Shown in pieces: positions 54,126 through 63,625 of a stretch of DNA of 64,000 bases. How positions within the stretch are numbered: the stretch's first letter is position 1; every line of letters begins with the position of its first letter. A model generated the notes under the pieces. It saw only the letters and a program-made list of their open reading frames with translations, was not told the origin of the DNA and did no database searches. Source of the DNA: Roseateles puraquae (GTDB taxonomy: Bacteria > Pseudomonadota > Gammaproteobacteria > Burkholderiales > Burkholderiaceae_C); assembly GCF_002205845.1 (NCBI RefSeq), contig NZ_NISI01000007.1, positions 1 to 64,000 on the forward strand, read 5' to 3'. Made by a program: the position numbers and the translations under genes.

Positions 54126-55469
54126 TCAGCGGTCCTGCACCATCAGCGTCACTTCCACGCGGCGGTTCTTCGCACGGCCGGCGGGGGTGGCGTTGTCGGC
54201 CACGCTTTCCGCATCGGCGCGACCCTCGGCGCGCAGCCGGCCGATTTCCACCCGCTCGGCGAGCAGGTTGCGGAAGGCCTCGGCGCGCGCCTGCGACAGG
54301 TGCCAGTTGGACGGGAAGCGCAGCGAGCGGATGGGCTGGTTGTCGGTGTGGCCGGTGACGAGCACCTGGCCCTTCAGGCGCTGCAATGCCTCGCCGATGC
54401 GCAGCACCAACGGGCGCAACTCGCTCGACACCTCGGCGCTGCCGGGCCCGAAGAGGCCGTCGCCCTTGATGACGACGACGGAGCGGTCCGCCAGGTCGTT
54501 GACCTGCACCAGGCCCGCCTTGACGTCGGCGTCCAGCAGCCCGGCCAGGCGCGGCGCGGCCGGGGGCGGTGCAGGCGCGGCCACGGCGGCGGTCTTCACG
54601 TCGAAGCCGCGCAGCGCGGTGAACACGTCGTCCGACGCGCCATTGATGCTGAAGCGCAGGCCGATGTAGACCACCAGCAGCACCAGCGCCGTGGCCGCGG
54701 CGATGGCCCACAGCGGCAGGCGCTCGCGCAGGCCACGTTCGCCGGGCTCGGCGCCTTGCCAGCGGGGCGACAGCGCGGGGTCGGGCGTCTGGCCCTGGCG
54801 CAGCATCTGGGCCAGGCGGGCGCGCACGCCGTCGAGCTGGGCGCGGCCGTTGTCGATGACGCGGTAGCGGCCCTCGAAACCGAAGGCCAGGCACACGTAG
54901 AGCAGCTCCAGCAGGTGGCGGTTGGCCGGCACGTTCTCGGCCAGCTTGGCCATCAGCGCAAACACCTTCTCGCCGCCCCAGGACTCGTTGTGGAACTGCA
55001 CCAGCAGGCTCTGCGCCGCCCAGGCGCCCGAGCCGCCCCAGGGCGTGCTGGCCGCCGACTCGTCCAGCAGCGTGCACAGGATGTAGCGGCCGGCGATGAC
55101 CTGCTCATTGGGCAGGCCGTCGGCCCGCGCCTTGGCCTCGAAGGCGCGGATGCCCTCGGCCAGTGCTTCCTTCAGCCCCGCGGGGTTGGGGTGCTGCGCG
55201 CTGTGGCGGATGCGCGGCGCCGCCGACAGCAGCGGCATGGCCGCGGCCACCAGCGGATTGAGGCTGGCGGAGGTGAGCGCCTCCAGGGCCATCGGGGCCT
55301 CGCGACCGGCGGGGCCAGCAGGCATGCCGACAGGCACCGGGGCCGCCGCCGCGGCGGGCCGTGCCGCAGCCGGGGGCGCACCCGTCGCGGCGCGGCCGGC
55401 GCTGGGCTTGATGACCGTGCGGTCCTGCCCGAAGGCGGCAAAGGGATCGTCTTGTTGGGGGTCGCTCAT
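54126..55469 (-). CDS. tssL: T6SS protein TssL with OmpA-like peptidoglycan-binding domain
   Basis: 447 residues. A Pro/Ala-rich N-terminus (~1-60), the DotU domain (~70-225, with YILCTLLDESAASTPWG and LELLYVCLAFGFEGRYR), one membrane segment (LWAIAAATALVLLVVYIGL, ~250-270) and a C-terminal OmpA domain (~320-440, GHTDNQPI and RAKNRRVEVTL). This is the extended TssL type that anchors itself to the cell wall. Follows tssK after a 148-base gap containing an inverted repeat. Confidence 0.95.
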   Translation of the reverse strand: MSDPQQDDPFAAFGQDRTVIKPSAGRAATGAPPAAARPAAAAAPVPVGMPAGPAGREAPMALEALTSASLNPLVAAAMPLLSAAPRIRHSAQHPNPAGLKEALAEGIRAFEAKARADGLPNEQVIAGRYILCTLLDESAASTPWGGSGAWAAQSLLVQFHNESWGGEKVFALMAKLAENVPANRHLLELLYVCLAFGFEGRYRVIDNGRAQLDGVRARLAQMLRQGQTPDPALSPRWQGAEPGERGLRERLPLWAIAAATALVLLVVYIGLRFSINGASDDVFTALRGFDVKTAAVAAPAPPPAAPRLAGLLDADVKAGLVQVNDLADRSVVVIKGDGLFGPGSAEVSSELRPLVLRIGEALQRLKGQVLVTGHTDNQPIRSLRFPSNWHLSQARAEAFRNLLAERVEIGRLRAEGRADAESVADNATPAGRAKNRRVEVTLMVQDR

Positions 55470-55494
55470 GCTTCAACCAATCGCGCGAATGTCG

Positions 55495-55604
55495 GAACAC
55501 AGCCACGGAGGCACAGAGGCACAGAGGCGGCCCGCCTGCGCAGCGGAACGAGAGCCGGCACAGGCCCGCTCTCTCTGTGCCTCTGTGCCTCTGTGGCTGT
55601 GTTC
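55495..55604 (-). repeat. Inverted repeat between tssK and tssL
   Basis: A 32-bp arm at 55495-55526 (containing GAGGCACAGAGGCACAGAG) and its inverse at 55573-55604 differ at one position; the loop is 46 bases. The arms are tandem GGCACAGA units. It occupies most of the 148-base gap in the T6SS operon. Transcribed, it would form a very stable hairpin. Sequences of this type look like a dispersed intergenic repeat (from memory). Confidence 0.85.
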
Positions 55605-55617
55605 TTCAGCCATGGCG

Positions 55618-56955
55618 TCAGGAACGAATCGCCCAGAACTCAAGTTCCAGGCCCGGGAACTCGCCCGCGATGTGCAGGGCCAGGCCACCGGAGGTTTCGA
55701 GCTGCTTCCACAGCTCGTTGCCGCGGGTCTCCAGCTCGAAGTAGTTGTGGCCCGCGTGATAGGGGATCTGTCGCGGCGCCACCGGCAACGGGCGCAGGGC
55801 CACGCCGGGCAGTTGCAGGTTGACGAGATCGCGGATGCGCTCGACCGGGCCGATCTTGACCTGCGTCGGGAAGCGCGCCCGCAGCGCATCGCCCGGCAGC
55901 TGCGCCGACACCGCGAGCACGAAGGTCGCGCTGCGCTGCAGGCCCACGTCCGGGATCAGGGCCACGCGCACGCCGTAGGCGCGGTCCTGCAGCTCGATCG
56001 GGAGGGCGGTCTGCTCCATCACCATCGACAGCGACTGCCGCAGGTCGTCGATGACGGGCCTGAAGGTGGCGGCCAGGTCGTCATGCACATAGGTGGCGTA
56101 GGCCGTGGGGCGACGGCTGTCGCGGAAGGTGGCCAGCTCGCCGGCCAGCGCCAGGCATTCGCTGTAGAGCCGCTCGGGGTGCAGCAGCGACACCGTGCGC
56201 AGATGCTGGAAGCTCGCCTGGTGGCGGTTGACCGTCTGCAGCAGCAGGAAGTCGGCAATCTCGCCCACACCGCCACGGCCCGGGGCGGCCAGCCGGGCGG
56301 CCAGGGCTTCGCCACGCTGGTGCAGCAGGCCGCAGAGCTCGCGCAGATAGCCATCCAGCACCGGATGGGCTGCCGCGTGCAGCAGCGGCGGCACGTAGGT
56401 CGGGTCGAGCACCACGCGGTTGTCGGCCCGCCGCTCCACCACGCGGGCCACGCCCAGGGTCACATAGCCTTCACCGGCATCGCGCTGCAGCATCAGGCGC
56501 AGGTTGAGGCGGCCGATCTGCAGCGGCGCATCGCGGTCGACCTGCGCATTGCTGTCGGCCACGCTGACCTCGCTGGTCGTGAACCGCGGCCCCATCGCGC
56601 TGGCAGCCTGCTCGGCGTCGGTCTCCACCACGCCGGGGCGCTGCATCGTGACGGCCAGCACCACCACCTCGTTGCGGGCATCGGGCGGGATGTCCAGCGC
56701 CGCCGGTGTCGCATCACTGCCCGGCGCACTGAAGGCGGTGCCGTCGGCCAGCAGCCCCTGGGCCCCGGCCAGGCCCACCTTGCCCAGGGTCAGGGCGGCG
56801 TCGTCCAGGCTCAGGGCCGTGAAGCCCCAGGCATAGGCGACGGCTTGCTGCAGGCGTTGGCGCCACTGGTGCTCCCAGTGGCGGTCGTGCTGCTGGAAGT
56901 GCTGCGGCTGGAGGAACATGCCCTCCGTCCAGATCACGCGGTCACGCCAGGTCAT
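55618..56955 (-). CDS. tssK: T6SS baseplate protein TssK
   Basis: 445 residues from ATG 56955 (MTWRDRVIWTEGMFLQPQHF), the invariant TssK start with the EGMFLQPQHFQQHDR motif. A longer in-frame reading from 57090 adds non-family sequence. TssK is the trimeric baseplate adaptor that links the wedge to the membrane complex. First gene of the minus-strand T6SS operon; the 173-base gap to the divergent OmpA-like gene should hold its promoter, but none is clear to me. Confidence 0.95.
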   Translation of the reverse strand: MTWRDRVIWTEGMFLQPQHFQQHDRHWEHQWRQRLQQAVAYAWGFTALSLDDAALTLGKVGLAGAQGLLADGTAFSAPGSDATPAALDIPPDARNEVVVLAVTMQRPGVVETDAEQAASAMGPRFTTSEVSVADSNAQVDRDAPLQIGRLNLRLMLQRDAGEGYVTLGVARVVERRADNRVVLDPTYVPPLLHAAAHPVLDGYLRELCGLLHQRGEALAARLAAPGRGGVGEIADFLLLQTVNRHQASFQHLRTVSLLHPERLYSECLALAGELATFRDSRRPTAYATYVHDDLAATFRPVIDDLRQSLSMVMEQTALPIELQDRAYGVRVALIPDVGLQRSATFVLAVSAQLPGDALRARFPTQVKIGPVERIRDLVNLQLPGVALRPLPVAPRQIPYHAGHNYFELETRGNELWKQLETSGGLALHIAGEFPGLELEFWAIRS

Positions 56956-57128
56956 GGATGGGTTTGCCTCAAGGGAACGGGAAAAGGGGCGCAGGCGGCC
57001 CGGGTGGCTGCCTGCAGTCCCGGGTGAGTGACTGCAGGGCCGGCTTGGTTCCCCCGCGGCCTGCGGGAACCAAGCGGGCGGCGGCGTCACTCAACCGGCG
57101 TCCTCTTCCGTCGACACGAGTGCCCGCC

Positions 57129-57698
57129 ATGAAGACCCTGCCCTCCCTGCTGCTGCTCTCCCTTTGCGGCCTCGGCCTGGCCGCCAGCGCACAGACGCCC
57201 GAAGTCCCACCGCCCGCCGCGTCGGCCGTGGCCTCGGGCGAAGCAGTTGACCTGGGCAAGACCGTGCCCACTGCCGAGGCCATCGCCGAGGGCCTGTTCC
57301 CCGACGACAAGTGCAAGGAGCTGGAGGCCAACGGCTTCAAGTGCATGGGCTTCAAGCCCGCCATCCGCTACTCGCTGCCGGCCACCTCGTTCAAGGTCGG
57401 CTCGGCCGAACTGCCGCCGCTGCTCAAGCGCCAGCTCGACGTCTTTGCCGACGTGCTCAAGACCAAGAAGAACACCGACCGCCAGGTGCGCGTCATCGGC
57501 CATGCCGACGCCTCCGGCACCCCGCAGGCCAACCAGGTGCTGTCGGTCAAGCGCGCCGAGTCGGTGCGCAACTACCTCGTCGCCAAGGGCACCGATCCCG
57601 CGCTGATCGTCATCGAGGGCGTGGGCTCCAAGGACCTGAAGAACCCGGCCAAGCCGACGGCGGACGAAAACCGGCGGGTGGAGATCGGACGGAAGTGA
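57129..57698 (+). CDS. OmpA-family periplasmic protein
   Basis: 189 residues from ATG 57129. Signal peptide SLLLLSLCGLGLAASAQ; OmpA domain at ~85-189 with RVIGHADASGTPQANQVLS, KRAESVRNYLV and ENRRVEIGRK, the peptidoglycan-binding motifs. A Cys pair at ~62/72 (DDKCKELEANGFKC) may form a disulfide. Divergent from tssK, so it may be part of the T6SS locus, but TssL already has such a domain. Confidence 0.88.
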   Translation: MKTLPSLLLLSLCGLGLAASAQTPEVPPPAASAVASGEAVDLGKTVPTAEAIAEGLFPDDKCKELEANGFKCMGFKPAIRYSLPATSFKVGSAELPPLLKRQLDVFADVLKTKKNTDRQVRVIGHADASGTPQANQVLSVKRAESVRNYLVAKGTDPALIVIEGVGSKDLKNPAKPTADENRRVEIGRK

Positions 57699-57932
57699 GC
57701 CTCGCGCGAGACCGTTGCCGATGGCGGCCTCGCACGCTGAGGGAGACGGTCACCCGAAGCCGCTGCCAAGCCGGCTTGGCCGAGGCGGCCAAGGCGTGAA
57801 TACGGCACGCTATCAAAAGTATCGAAAGTAGCAATAACGCGCAAAGACGGTTAACCTCGCTGCACGATGAACTGACGTCATGCAGCGGCACCGAACCCGG
57901 GTCGCTCGCTCGATGGAGAAGGAGAGCGGATC

Positions 57933-59498
57933 ATGGGTTTCGCGACAATGAAGGTAAGGACGAAGCTGACGCTCGCATTTGGCGGGCTCACGCTGCAACT
58001 GATGCTCGTGGCGGCCCTCGCCTGGGCGGCTCTGAGCCGAGAAAACGATAGTTTTGATCACTTCGCCTTGGGCATCACCGCGAGGTCCCACGTGGCGAAT
58101 GCGGTGCGCCACAACGTCGATGCGAGGGCCATCGCGGCCCGCAACCTCGTGCTGGTGACGCGCCCCGACGACCTCGCCATCGAGCGGGCCAACGTGGAGA
58201 AGGCTCACCGCGCTGCGACTGAAAACCTTGCGAAGCTCCAGGCGATGGCCAAGGCCGACGACGTCTCGGCCAAGGCGCGCGAGCTGATCGCCGAGATTGC
58301 GCGCGTCGAGCAGTTGTACGCGCCGGTGGCGCTGGACATCGTGGCCCTGGCACTGCAGGGCCAGCGTGATGAAGCCGTCCAGCGCATGAACGAGAAGTGC
58401 CGGCCGCTGCTGGCACAACTCGTGGCGGCCAGCGACGCCTACACGCACTACACCCTGCAGCGCGCCGACCAGATGGCGGCCGACAGCGATGCACGCATGA
58501 AGAGCGACATGCTGTGGTTCGCCTTGGTCGCTTGCCTGGCCATCGCGACCGCCATCGTTTCGGGCGTGCTGATCGTCAGAGGCCTGCATCGCGCGCTCGG
58601 CGCCGAACCGCATGACCTGGGGCAAGCGGCCAGGCGGGTGGCGACCGGTGACCTCGGCATGCTTGCCGGGGAGACCCTGGCGCCGCAAGGCAGCGTGCTT
58701 GCGTCGCTGGGACAGATGCGCAGCGGCCTCGTCACCATCGTGCAGAGCGTCAGGGAAGCCTCCGACTCCATTGCCGACGGCAGCGCAGAGATTGCGGCCG
58801 GCAACGCGGACCTCAGCCAGCGCACCGAGGAGCAGGCCAGCGCCTTGCAGCAGACCGCGGCAACCATGGAGGAGTTGGGGACGACCGTCCAGAACAACGC
58901 CGGCCATGCGGAGCAGGCCGATCAACTCGCGTTGGACGCGACCCGCATCGCCACCGAGGCCGGCTCGGTGGTGGGCGAAGTCATCTCCACGATGCATCAG
59001 ATCGACGCGCAGTCCAAGAAGATTGCCGACATCATCGGCACGATCGACGGCATCGCCTTCCAGACCAACATCCTCGCGCTGAACGCGGCCGTTGAGGCGG
59101 CCCGGGCGGGTGAGCAGGGTCGCGGCTTTGCCGTGGTCGCCAGCGAAGTGCGGGCTCTGGCCCAACGCAGCGCAGGTGCCGCCAAGGAGATCAAGTCACT
59201 GATCGAAGGCAGCGTCGGGCAGGTGGAGACGGGCTCCTCCCTCGTGAACCGCGCCGGCACGACGATGGACCGCGTCGTCAACGCCATCAAGAGCGTGAGC
59301 CATGTGGTGGGCGAGATCAGCCTGGCCAGCAAGGAGCAAAGCACCGCAGTGGGCCAGGTGGGGACCGCGATGTCGCAGATCGACGAGGTCACGCAGCAGA
59401 ACGCGGCCTTGGTCGAACAGAGCGCCGCCGCCGCCGAAAGCCTTCGCAACCAGGCCGACCGCCTGGTGAAGACGGTGGGCGTGTTCCGGCTTGCCTGA
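57933..59498 (+). CDS. Methyl-accepting chemotaxis protein
   Basis: 521 residues. Membrane segments at ~8-32 and ~190-213 flank a periplasmic four-helix-bundle sensor. The cytoplasmic signalling tip is canonical, [20 protein letters not shown], with methylation-helix sequences on both sides. No C-terminal NWETF-type pentapeptide, so adaptation enzymes may need another receptor. Strong GGAGAAGGAGAG ribosome-binding region before ATG 57933. Ligand unknown; no linked che genes. Confidence 0.94.
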   Translation: MGFATMKVRTKLTLAFGGLTLQLMLVAALAWAALSRENDSFDHFALGITARSHVANAVRHNVDARAIAARNLVLVTRPDDLAIERANVEKAHRAATENLAKLQAMAKADDVSAKARELIAEIARVEQLYAPVALDIVALALQGQRDEAVQRMNEKCRPLLAQLVAASDAYTHYTLQRADQMAADSDARMKSDMLWFALVACLAIATAIVSGVLIVRGLHRALGAEPHDLGQAARRVATGDLGMLAGETLAPQGSVLASLGQMRSGLVTIVQSVREASDSIADGSAEIAAGNADLSQRTEEQASALQQTAATMEELGTTVQNNAGHAEQADQLALDATRIATEAGSVVGEVISTMHQIDAQSKKIADIIGTIDGIAFQTNILALNAAVEAARAGEQGRGFAVVASEVRALAQRSAGAAKEIKSLIEGSVGQVETGSSLVNRAGTTMDRVVNAIKSVSHVVGEISLASKEQSTAVGQVGTAMSQIDEVTQQNAALVEQSAAAAESLRNQADRLVKTVGVFRLA

Positions 59499-59568
59499 CG
59501 GGCTTGATGCCACACCGGCCCGAGAGAGGGTGTGCACGACCTTGGGAGGGCGGGTCTTGACCCGCCCT

Positions 59569-60018
59569 TCAGCCAGGGCCGCGGTCCCCGCCGCGCCGGT
59601 GGTTCAGCCACCAACCGGCGAGCACACCCAGGCAAGGGCCGCCCGCCCACACGGTCGCGACCATGGGGTTCATCGGTCGGGGAAACTGCTCGAAAGCCGT
59701 GAACAGCAGGCTCAACCCGACGAGGGCGACCGGCACCGCCCAGGACCGCCGCGGCGCCAGTTGCGCTGCCAGCGCACCCCCGAGTCCTGCACCGAGCGCG
59801 ATGGCCGCCTGCAGCGCCAGCCAGACGGGGTGCGAGGCGTCGTCCGCATGCTCCAGCCACAGGCCGGGGCTGTCCGTGCCCAGCGCGATCCCGCGCGTCA
59901 GGAACAGCACGACGACCGGCAACACCGTCTTCAACCCCAGGGCCGTGAGGCTGCCTACGGCGACAGCCAGCCAGGCTGACCGTGGGATGGCGTCATTCGG
60001 AGCGGATGAATTCGTCAT
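59569..60018 (-). CDS. Small integral membrane protein, unknown
   Basis: 149 residues with four hydrophobic segments (for example AWLAVAVGSLTALGLKTVLP, ALQAAIALGAGLGGALAAQL, WAVPVALVGLSLLFTAF). No recognised family motif. Convergent with the chemoreceptor gene (stop-to-stop 70 bases) and divergent from the GrpB-family gene. Confidence 0.65.
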   Translation of the reverse strand: MTNSSAPNDAIPRSAWLAVAVGSLTALGLKTVLPVVVLFLTRGIALGTDSPGLWLEHADDASHPVWLALQAAIALGAGLGGALAAQLAPRRSWAVPVALVGLSLLFTAFEQFPRPMNPMVATVWAGGPCLGVLAGWWLNHRRGGDRGPG

Positions 60019-60192
60019 GGGGGTCTGAGCAACGAGAACGACAGCCGAGACTGCGGCCGCTATTGCAGGCGCGTCGTCGGGTGTAGGCCTTCAGATGCAA
60101 GTATTCTGGTGACGGTGCTTTGCCGTGATGGAGCCACTGCCGCCCAACACCGGTCCGTTGCGCCGCTGCCGGGTCTTCTTCCGCCTCAGGCC

Positions 60193-60690
60193 ATGCATCT
60201 GCTACAGCCCACCGAATATCAACCTGTCATCGCGTCGCGGTTTGCGTTGGCTCGCGCCCAGATACAGCGGCTGTTGCCGAATGCAGTGGTGGAGCATATT
60301 GGCTCTTCAGCAATACCAGGGGCTGTGTCAAAAGGCGACCTGGACATCTATGTCTCGGTCGCCCCATCAGACCATGCGACATCGATCAGCATCCTGAGGG
60401 GTCATGGCTATGCCGAGAAGCTGGATACGCTGCGCAATGAGCATCTCTGCATGCTCGAATGGCACTACCCGGACGAAGCGCATGCGGTTCAACTGGTGGC
60501 GCGCGGTTCGCCGTTCGAGATGTTCCTTGTCTTCCGAGATGCTTTGCTGGCCTGCCCTGCGCTTGTCGACGAGTACAACCAAATCAAGCGGAGTGCCGCG
60601 CACCTCTCCGCCACGGAGTACCGCGCAGCAAAGTCGGGTTTCATTGAGAGAGTCCTCCGTGAAACCAAGTCGCAAGAGCGCGCCCCCTAA
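60193..60690 (+). CDS. GrpB/UPF0157-family protein (nucleotidyltransferase fold)
   Basis: 165 residues from ATG 60193; a GTG at 60109 would add 28 weak residues. The motif VEHIGSSAIPGA then KGDLDIYV is the GrpB version of the GS/DxD nucleotidyltransferase signature. Biochemical role of the family is unknown. By eye its base composition is less GC-rich than its neighbours, and its stop overlaps the convergent DUF4280 gene in CCCCTAAGGGG. It looks like a recent addition within the T6SS region. Confidence 0.85.
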   Translation: MHLLQPTEYQPVIASRFALARAQIQRLLPNAVVEHIGSSAIPGAVSKGDLDIYVSVAPSDHATSISILRGHGYAEKLDTLRNEHLCMLEWHYPDEAHAVQLVARGSPFEMFLVFRDALLACPALVDEYNQIKRSAAHLSATEYRAAKSGFIERVLRETKSQERAP

Positions 60691-61076
60691 GGGGTCATCT
60701 CCGTCATCTGCCCCGGGTTGGTGAAGGTCACCACGCCGCCGTAGGCGCAGTTCAGCGTGGAGGTGTTGTTCAGCACCGGCTGGTTGGCCAGCATGAAGGT
60801 GGGGGTGCCGGGCTTCCAGGGGCCGGGGAAGACGGGCACGCAGGGCATGGGGGTCAGCACGCCGAGGGCGGCGGCGGTGGCGGCGGCAACGGTGGGGTTG
60901 CTGGGGCTGTTGCACATGCCGAAGGGCGGGATGTTGACCATGGGCACGTTGTCCATGATGTTGGCCGCGGCCATGTTGCTGGTCATCATCTTGTTCTTGG
61001 GCAGCACGTTCAGCGTGCTCGGCGCGACGCCGAAGCTGCAGGTCATGGCGGCACCGGTGCAGACGTGTTGAGGCAT
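60687..61076 (-). CDS. DUF4280 PAAR-like T6SS tip protein
   Basis: 129 residues, MPQHVCTGAAMTCSFGVAPS, with the DUF4280 pattern: an early CxGAxxxCSxG motif, a MDNVPMVNIPPFGMC block, TPMPCVPV and a final LNCAYGGVVTFTNPGQ. This family is PAAR-like and is found as the conical tip of VgrG spikes. No toxin domain is fused to it, so it probably sharpens the spike or recruits separate cargo. Same strand and 36 bases downstream of the PP2C gene. Confidence 0.87.
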   Translation of the reverse strand: MPQHVCTGAAMTCSFGVAPSTLNVLPKNKMMTSNMAAANIMDNVPMVNIPPFGMCNSPSNPTVAAATAAALGVLTPMPCVPVFPGPWKPGTPTFMLANQPVLNNTSTLNCAYGGVVTFTNPGQMTEMTP

Positions 61077-61112
61077 GGACGTGCTCCTGGTCAGCGGTGA
61101 AGAGCGTGAGGC

Positions 61113-61859
61113 TCAGTCGCCCAGCCACAGGGCCAGGGCGGTGTAGTTGTCGTGGTTGGGCTTGTCAGCCGCGGCCAGACGCACGCGCAGGCCGAGGTCG
61201 TTGAGCCAGGCCTGAGGGTCGGTCGCGAAAGCGAGGGCGGCCGTGATCTCCTCGTCGGGCAGCCACTCCCACAGGCCATCGGTGCAGAGCATCAGTGCAT
61301 CGCCGCCGGCCAGCGGCCAGGGTTCGGGCTGCACGCTGAAGTGCAGGTCGTCGCCCTGCGCGCCGAGCGCTGAGTAGAGCTCGCTGCGCTTGGGGTGTAC
61401 CCGCGCGCCGGCTTCGTCGAGCAGGCCGCCGTCGATGAGGGACTGCACCAGGCTGTGGTCGCGGGTGCGGGTGGCCAGGCGTCCCTGGCGGAAGGCGTAC
61501 AGGCGCGAGTCGCCGCAGTGGCCCCACAGCGCGCTGCGATCTTGCAGGTCGATGGACAGCAGTACCACGGTCGAGTGCATGTGGCGCAGCTGCGGCGTGG
61601 TCGCGCGCTGGGCGAGCACGGCCTCGTTGGTGTCGCGCAGCAGGTCGCGCAGCGCCTGCGGGTCGTGGGCCGGGCGCGTGGCATAACTTTGCAGCGCGTG
61701 GCTCACCGCGAGCTTGGAGGCCACGTCGCCCCCGCCGTGCCCGCCCGCGCCGTCGGCCAGCACGCAGCACAGGTAGCGCTCGGAATGCCAGTGGCCGCAG
61801 GCGTCCTCGTTGACCTGGCGGCCGCCTTGTTCCGACATCAGTGCGAGCTCGATCTGCAC
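61113..61859 (-). CDS. pppA: PP2C-family serine/threonine phosphatase (T6SS, PppA/Stp1-like)
   Basis: 248 residues from GTG 61859 (VQIELALMSEQGGRQVNEDA); ATG 61838 is the alternative. All PP2C metal-site motifs are present: VNEDACG, LADGAGGHGGGDVAS, GHCGDSRLYAF, MLCTDGLWEWL and DNYTALAL. In T6SS clusters this enzyme dephosphorylates the FHA protein and turns secretion down. Starts 13 bases after the FHA gene. Confidence 0.9.
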   Translation of the reverse strand: MQIELALMSEQGGRQVNEDACGHWHSERYLCCVLADGAGGHGGGDVASKLAVSHALQSYATRPAHDPQALRDLLRDTNEAVLAQRATTPQLRHMHSTVVLLSIDLQDRSALWGHCGDSRLYAFRQGRLATRTRDHSLVQSLIDGGLLDEAGARVHPKRSELYSALGAQGDDLHFSVQPEPWPLAGGDALMLCTDGLWEWLPDEEITAALAFATDPQAWLNDLGLRVRLAAADKPNHDNYTALALWLGD

Positions 61860-61872
61860 GGGGGGCCTCGGG

Positions 61873-63600
61873 TCAGCGTTCAGGGGTTTGGAGTGAATCG
61901 AGCTGGGCCTCGTAGGCGCGCAGGAACTCGCGCCCGAAGACCTGGTGGAAGTCGTCGGACAGCTCGCCGGCGATCTGCTGGTACTCCTGCTGGAAGACCG
62001 ACCACAGCTGGGCCTTGCGCGCTGCCGGCAGCAGACTGGAGAGCACCGATTTCTGCGTGAGGCGCGCCTCCAGCGAGGCGGGGTCGAAGCGTTGCAGCAG
62101 ACCCTCCAGCGCCGCGCGCATGCCGGCCAGGAAGGCGAGCTGGTGGGCGCGCAGGTCGTCGAAAGCATCGCGCATCGCGCGCTGGGGTTCGATGAAGCCG
62201 CGCACCGCGGGGCCGAGCAGGTGGCCCAGCGCGACCTCGGCACTGGGCGAGAACTTCAGCGGGTTGTTCTCACGCGCCACGATCATGGTGGCCTCGGCCC
62301 GCACCTCGCGCTTCAGGGCGGCCCGGGCCACCAGCAGGTCGACCGTGCCGCGGGCCGATTCGTGGATGAGCTGGCCCAGCAGCCGCATGAACTCGGGCGT
62401 GAGGCCGCCGGCGGGGAGATGCGGCATGCCCAGGCCCTCGCGGAAGGCGGCGAGCAGGGCGTCGGTGTCGGTCGATGCGGCGGCCTGGGCGGTGGGCGCG
62501 GCGGGCGTGCTCACCGGCGCCGCGGCGGGGGCGGGCGGCGTCACGGGCGCGGGCGCTGCGGCCGCGTCGGGCTTGCGGCCGGCGCGGATGATGGTGCGGC
62601 CTTCGCCGGCGCCCTCGTTCCAGGACATCACGGCGCCGGACAGCGTGCCCGCGGGGTCGAGGGCATTCAGCGGCGACGCGGGCGGTGGTGTGACCGGCGG
62701 CAGGAAGGGCCGGTGCAGCTCCGACGTGGTGTCGGGCAGCGCAGCACCAGCGGCCGCCGGCAGCATGGCCAGCGCTTGCAGCGGGTCGGCATGGCCTGCC
62801 ATGTTGGGCTGGGCGATGGCCTCGCCGAGCAGCGAATGGGCCAGTGGGTTGCCCGGCGGTGGCGCCCCGGCGCCCAGGCCGAAGAGCGCGTCGAGCGATT
62901 CGCCGCCGCCGCTGGCTGGCGCGCCCGGCAGGTCGGGGATGAGCGGCGCGGGCGCACCGGCGCCGAGGTCCAGACCCAGCGCGCGCGCGCCAGCGGAGGG
63001 TGCGGCAGCCGGCGCATCCGACTTGGGCGGTGGGGGCGCGAAGGGGTCCCAGTCGTCCGGGATGCCGCCGGCCAGCGGGGCCGGGGCCGGCGCGGCAGGC
63101 ATGGGAGCAGGGCGCTGGGCCGGTGAAGCCGACGCGGCGCCGCCCGGCGTGGGCAGGCGCGAGGCGGTGCCGCCGTACAGCCCGAGCGGGTCGGCCCCGG
63201 CCCGGTCGCGCCGGATGCTCGGCTGCGTGGCAGGCGCCAGGCCGAAGAAGTCGGCAAACGGGTCGCTGGTGGTGGTGCCCGTGGGCGCGGCGGCCTCGAC
63301 CAGCAGCACGTAGCCGCCGATCTGGATGCGGTCGCCCGGCTGGATGCCGGCCTCGCGGCCCTTGCCGAGCTGGATGCCGTTGACGCTGATCGCGTTGCTG
63401 CCCTGGTCGACGATGCCGTAGCCGCTGTTGGCGCGGAACAGCACGCGGGCATGCACGCGCGAGATGGTGCGCTCGGGGTCGGGCAGCACGAGCTGGTTGG
63501 TGTCGGCGCGGCCGATGTCGCCGCCGAGTTCGTCGAACTGTGCGGACAGCGGCTGGCTCGGCGGCAGCCCGTTGAAGGAGAAGACGGTGAGGCGGATCAT
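61873..63600 (-). CDS. tagH: T6SS FHA-domain protein (TagH/Fha)
   Basis: 575 residues from ATG 63600 (MIRLTVFSFNGLPPSQPLSA, the family start); in-frame ATGs at 63639 and 63645 overlap the preceding gene. The FHA domain (~1-105) has GRADTNQLVLPDPERTISRV and HARV, the phosphothreonine-binding loops. A long Pro/Ala/Gly-rich linker (~115-370) leads to a C-terminal TagH domain (~395-570, FMRLLGQLIHESARGTVDLL). It is the phospho-switch scaffold of the T6SS together with the PP2C and TagF proteins. Confidence 0.92.
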   Translation of the reverse strand: MIRLTVFSFNGLPPSQPLSAQFDELGGDIGRADTNQLVLPDPERTISRVHARVLFRANSGYGIVDQGSNAISVNGIQLGKGREAGIQPGDRIQIGGYVLLVEAAAPTGTTTSDPFADFFGLAPATQPSIRRDRAGADPLGLYGGTASRLPTPGGAASASPAQRPAPMPAAPAPAPLAGGIPDDWDPFAPPPPKSDAPAAAPSAGARALGLDLGAGAPAPLIPDLPGAPASGGGESLDALFGLGAGAPPPGNPLAHSLLGEAIAQPNMAGHADPLQALAMLPAAAGAALPDTTSELHRPFLPPVTPPPASPLNALDPAGTLSGAVMSWNEGAGEGRTIIRAGRKPDAAAAPAPVTPPAPAAAPVSTPAAPTAQAAASTDTDALLAAFREGLGMPHLPAGGLTPEFMRLLGQLIHESARGTVDLLVARAALKREVRAEATMIVARENNPLKFSPSAEVALGHLLGPAVRGFIEPQRAMRDAFDDLRAHQLAFLAGMRAALEGLLQRFDPASLEARLTQKSVLSSLLPAARKAQLWSVFQQEYQQIAGELSDDFHQVFGREFLRAYEAQLDSLQTPER

Positions 63601-63625
63601 GGGCCGTAGTGTCTGCGGGGGCACG

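Noticed and set aside
50578..55077. Reading TssM as a 1499-residue protein
   Set aside because: The extra N-terminal part is an out-of-frame shadow of tssL; ATG 54123 gives a normal TssM N-terminus with its first membrane segment.
57699..57932. A sigma28 flagellar promoter before the chemoreceptor gene
   Set aside because: No match to the TAAA and GCCGATAA elements at suitable spacing was found.
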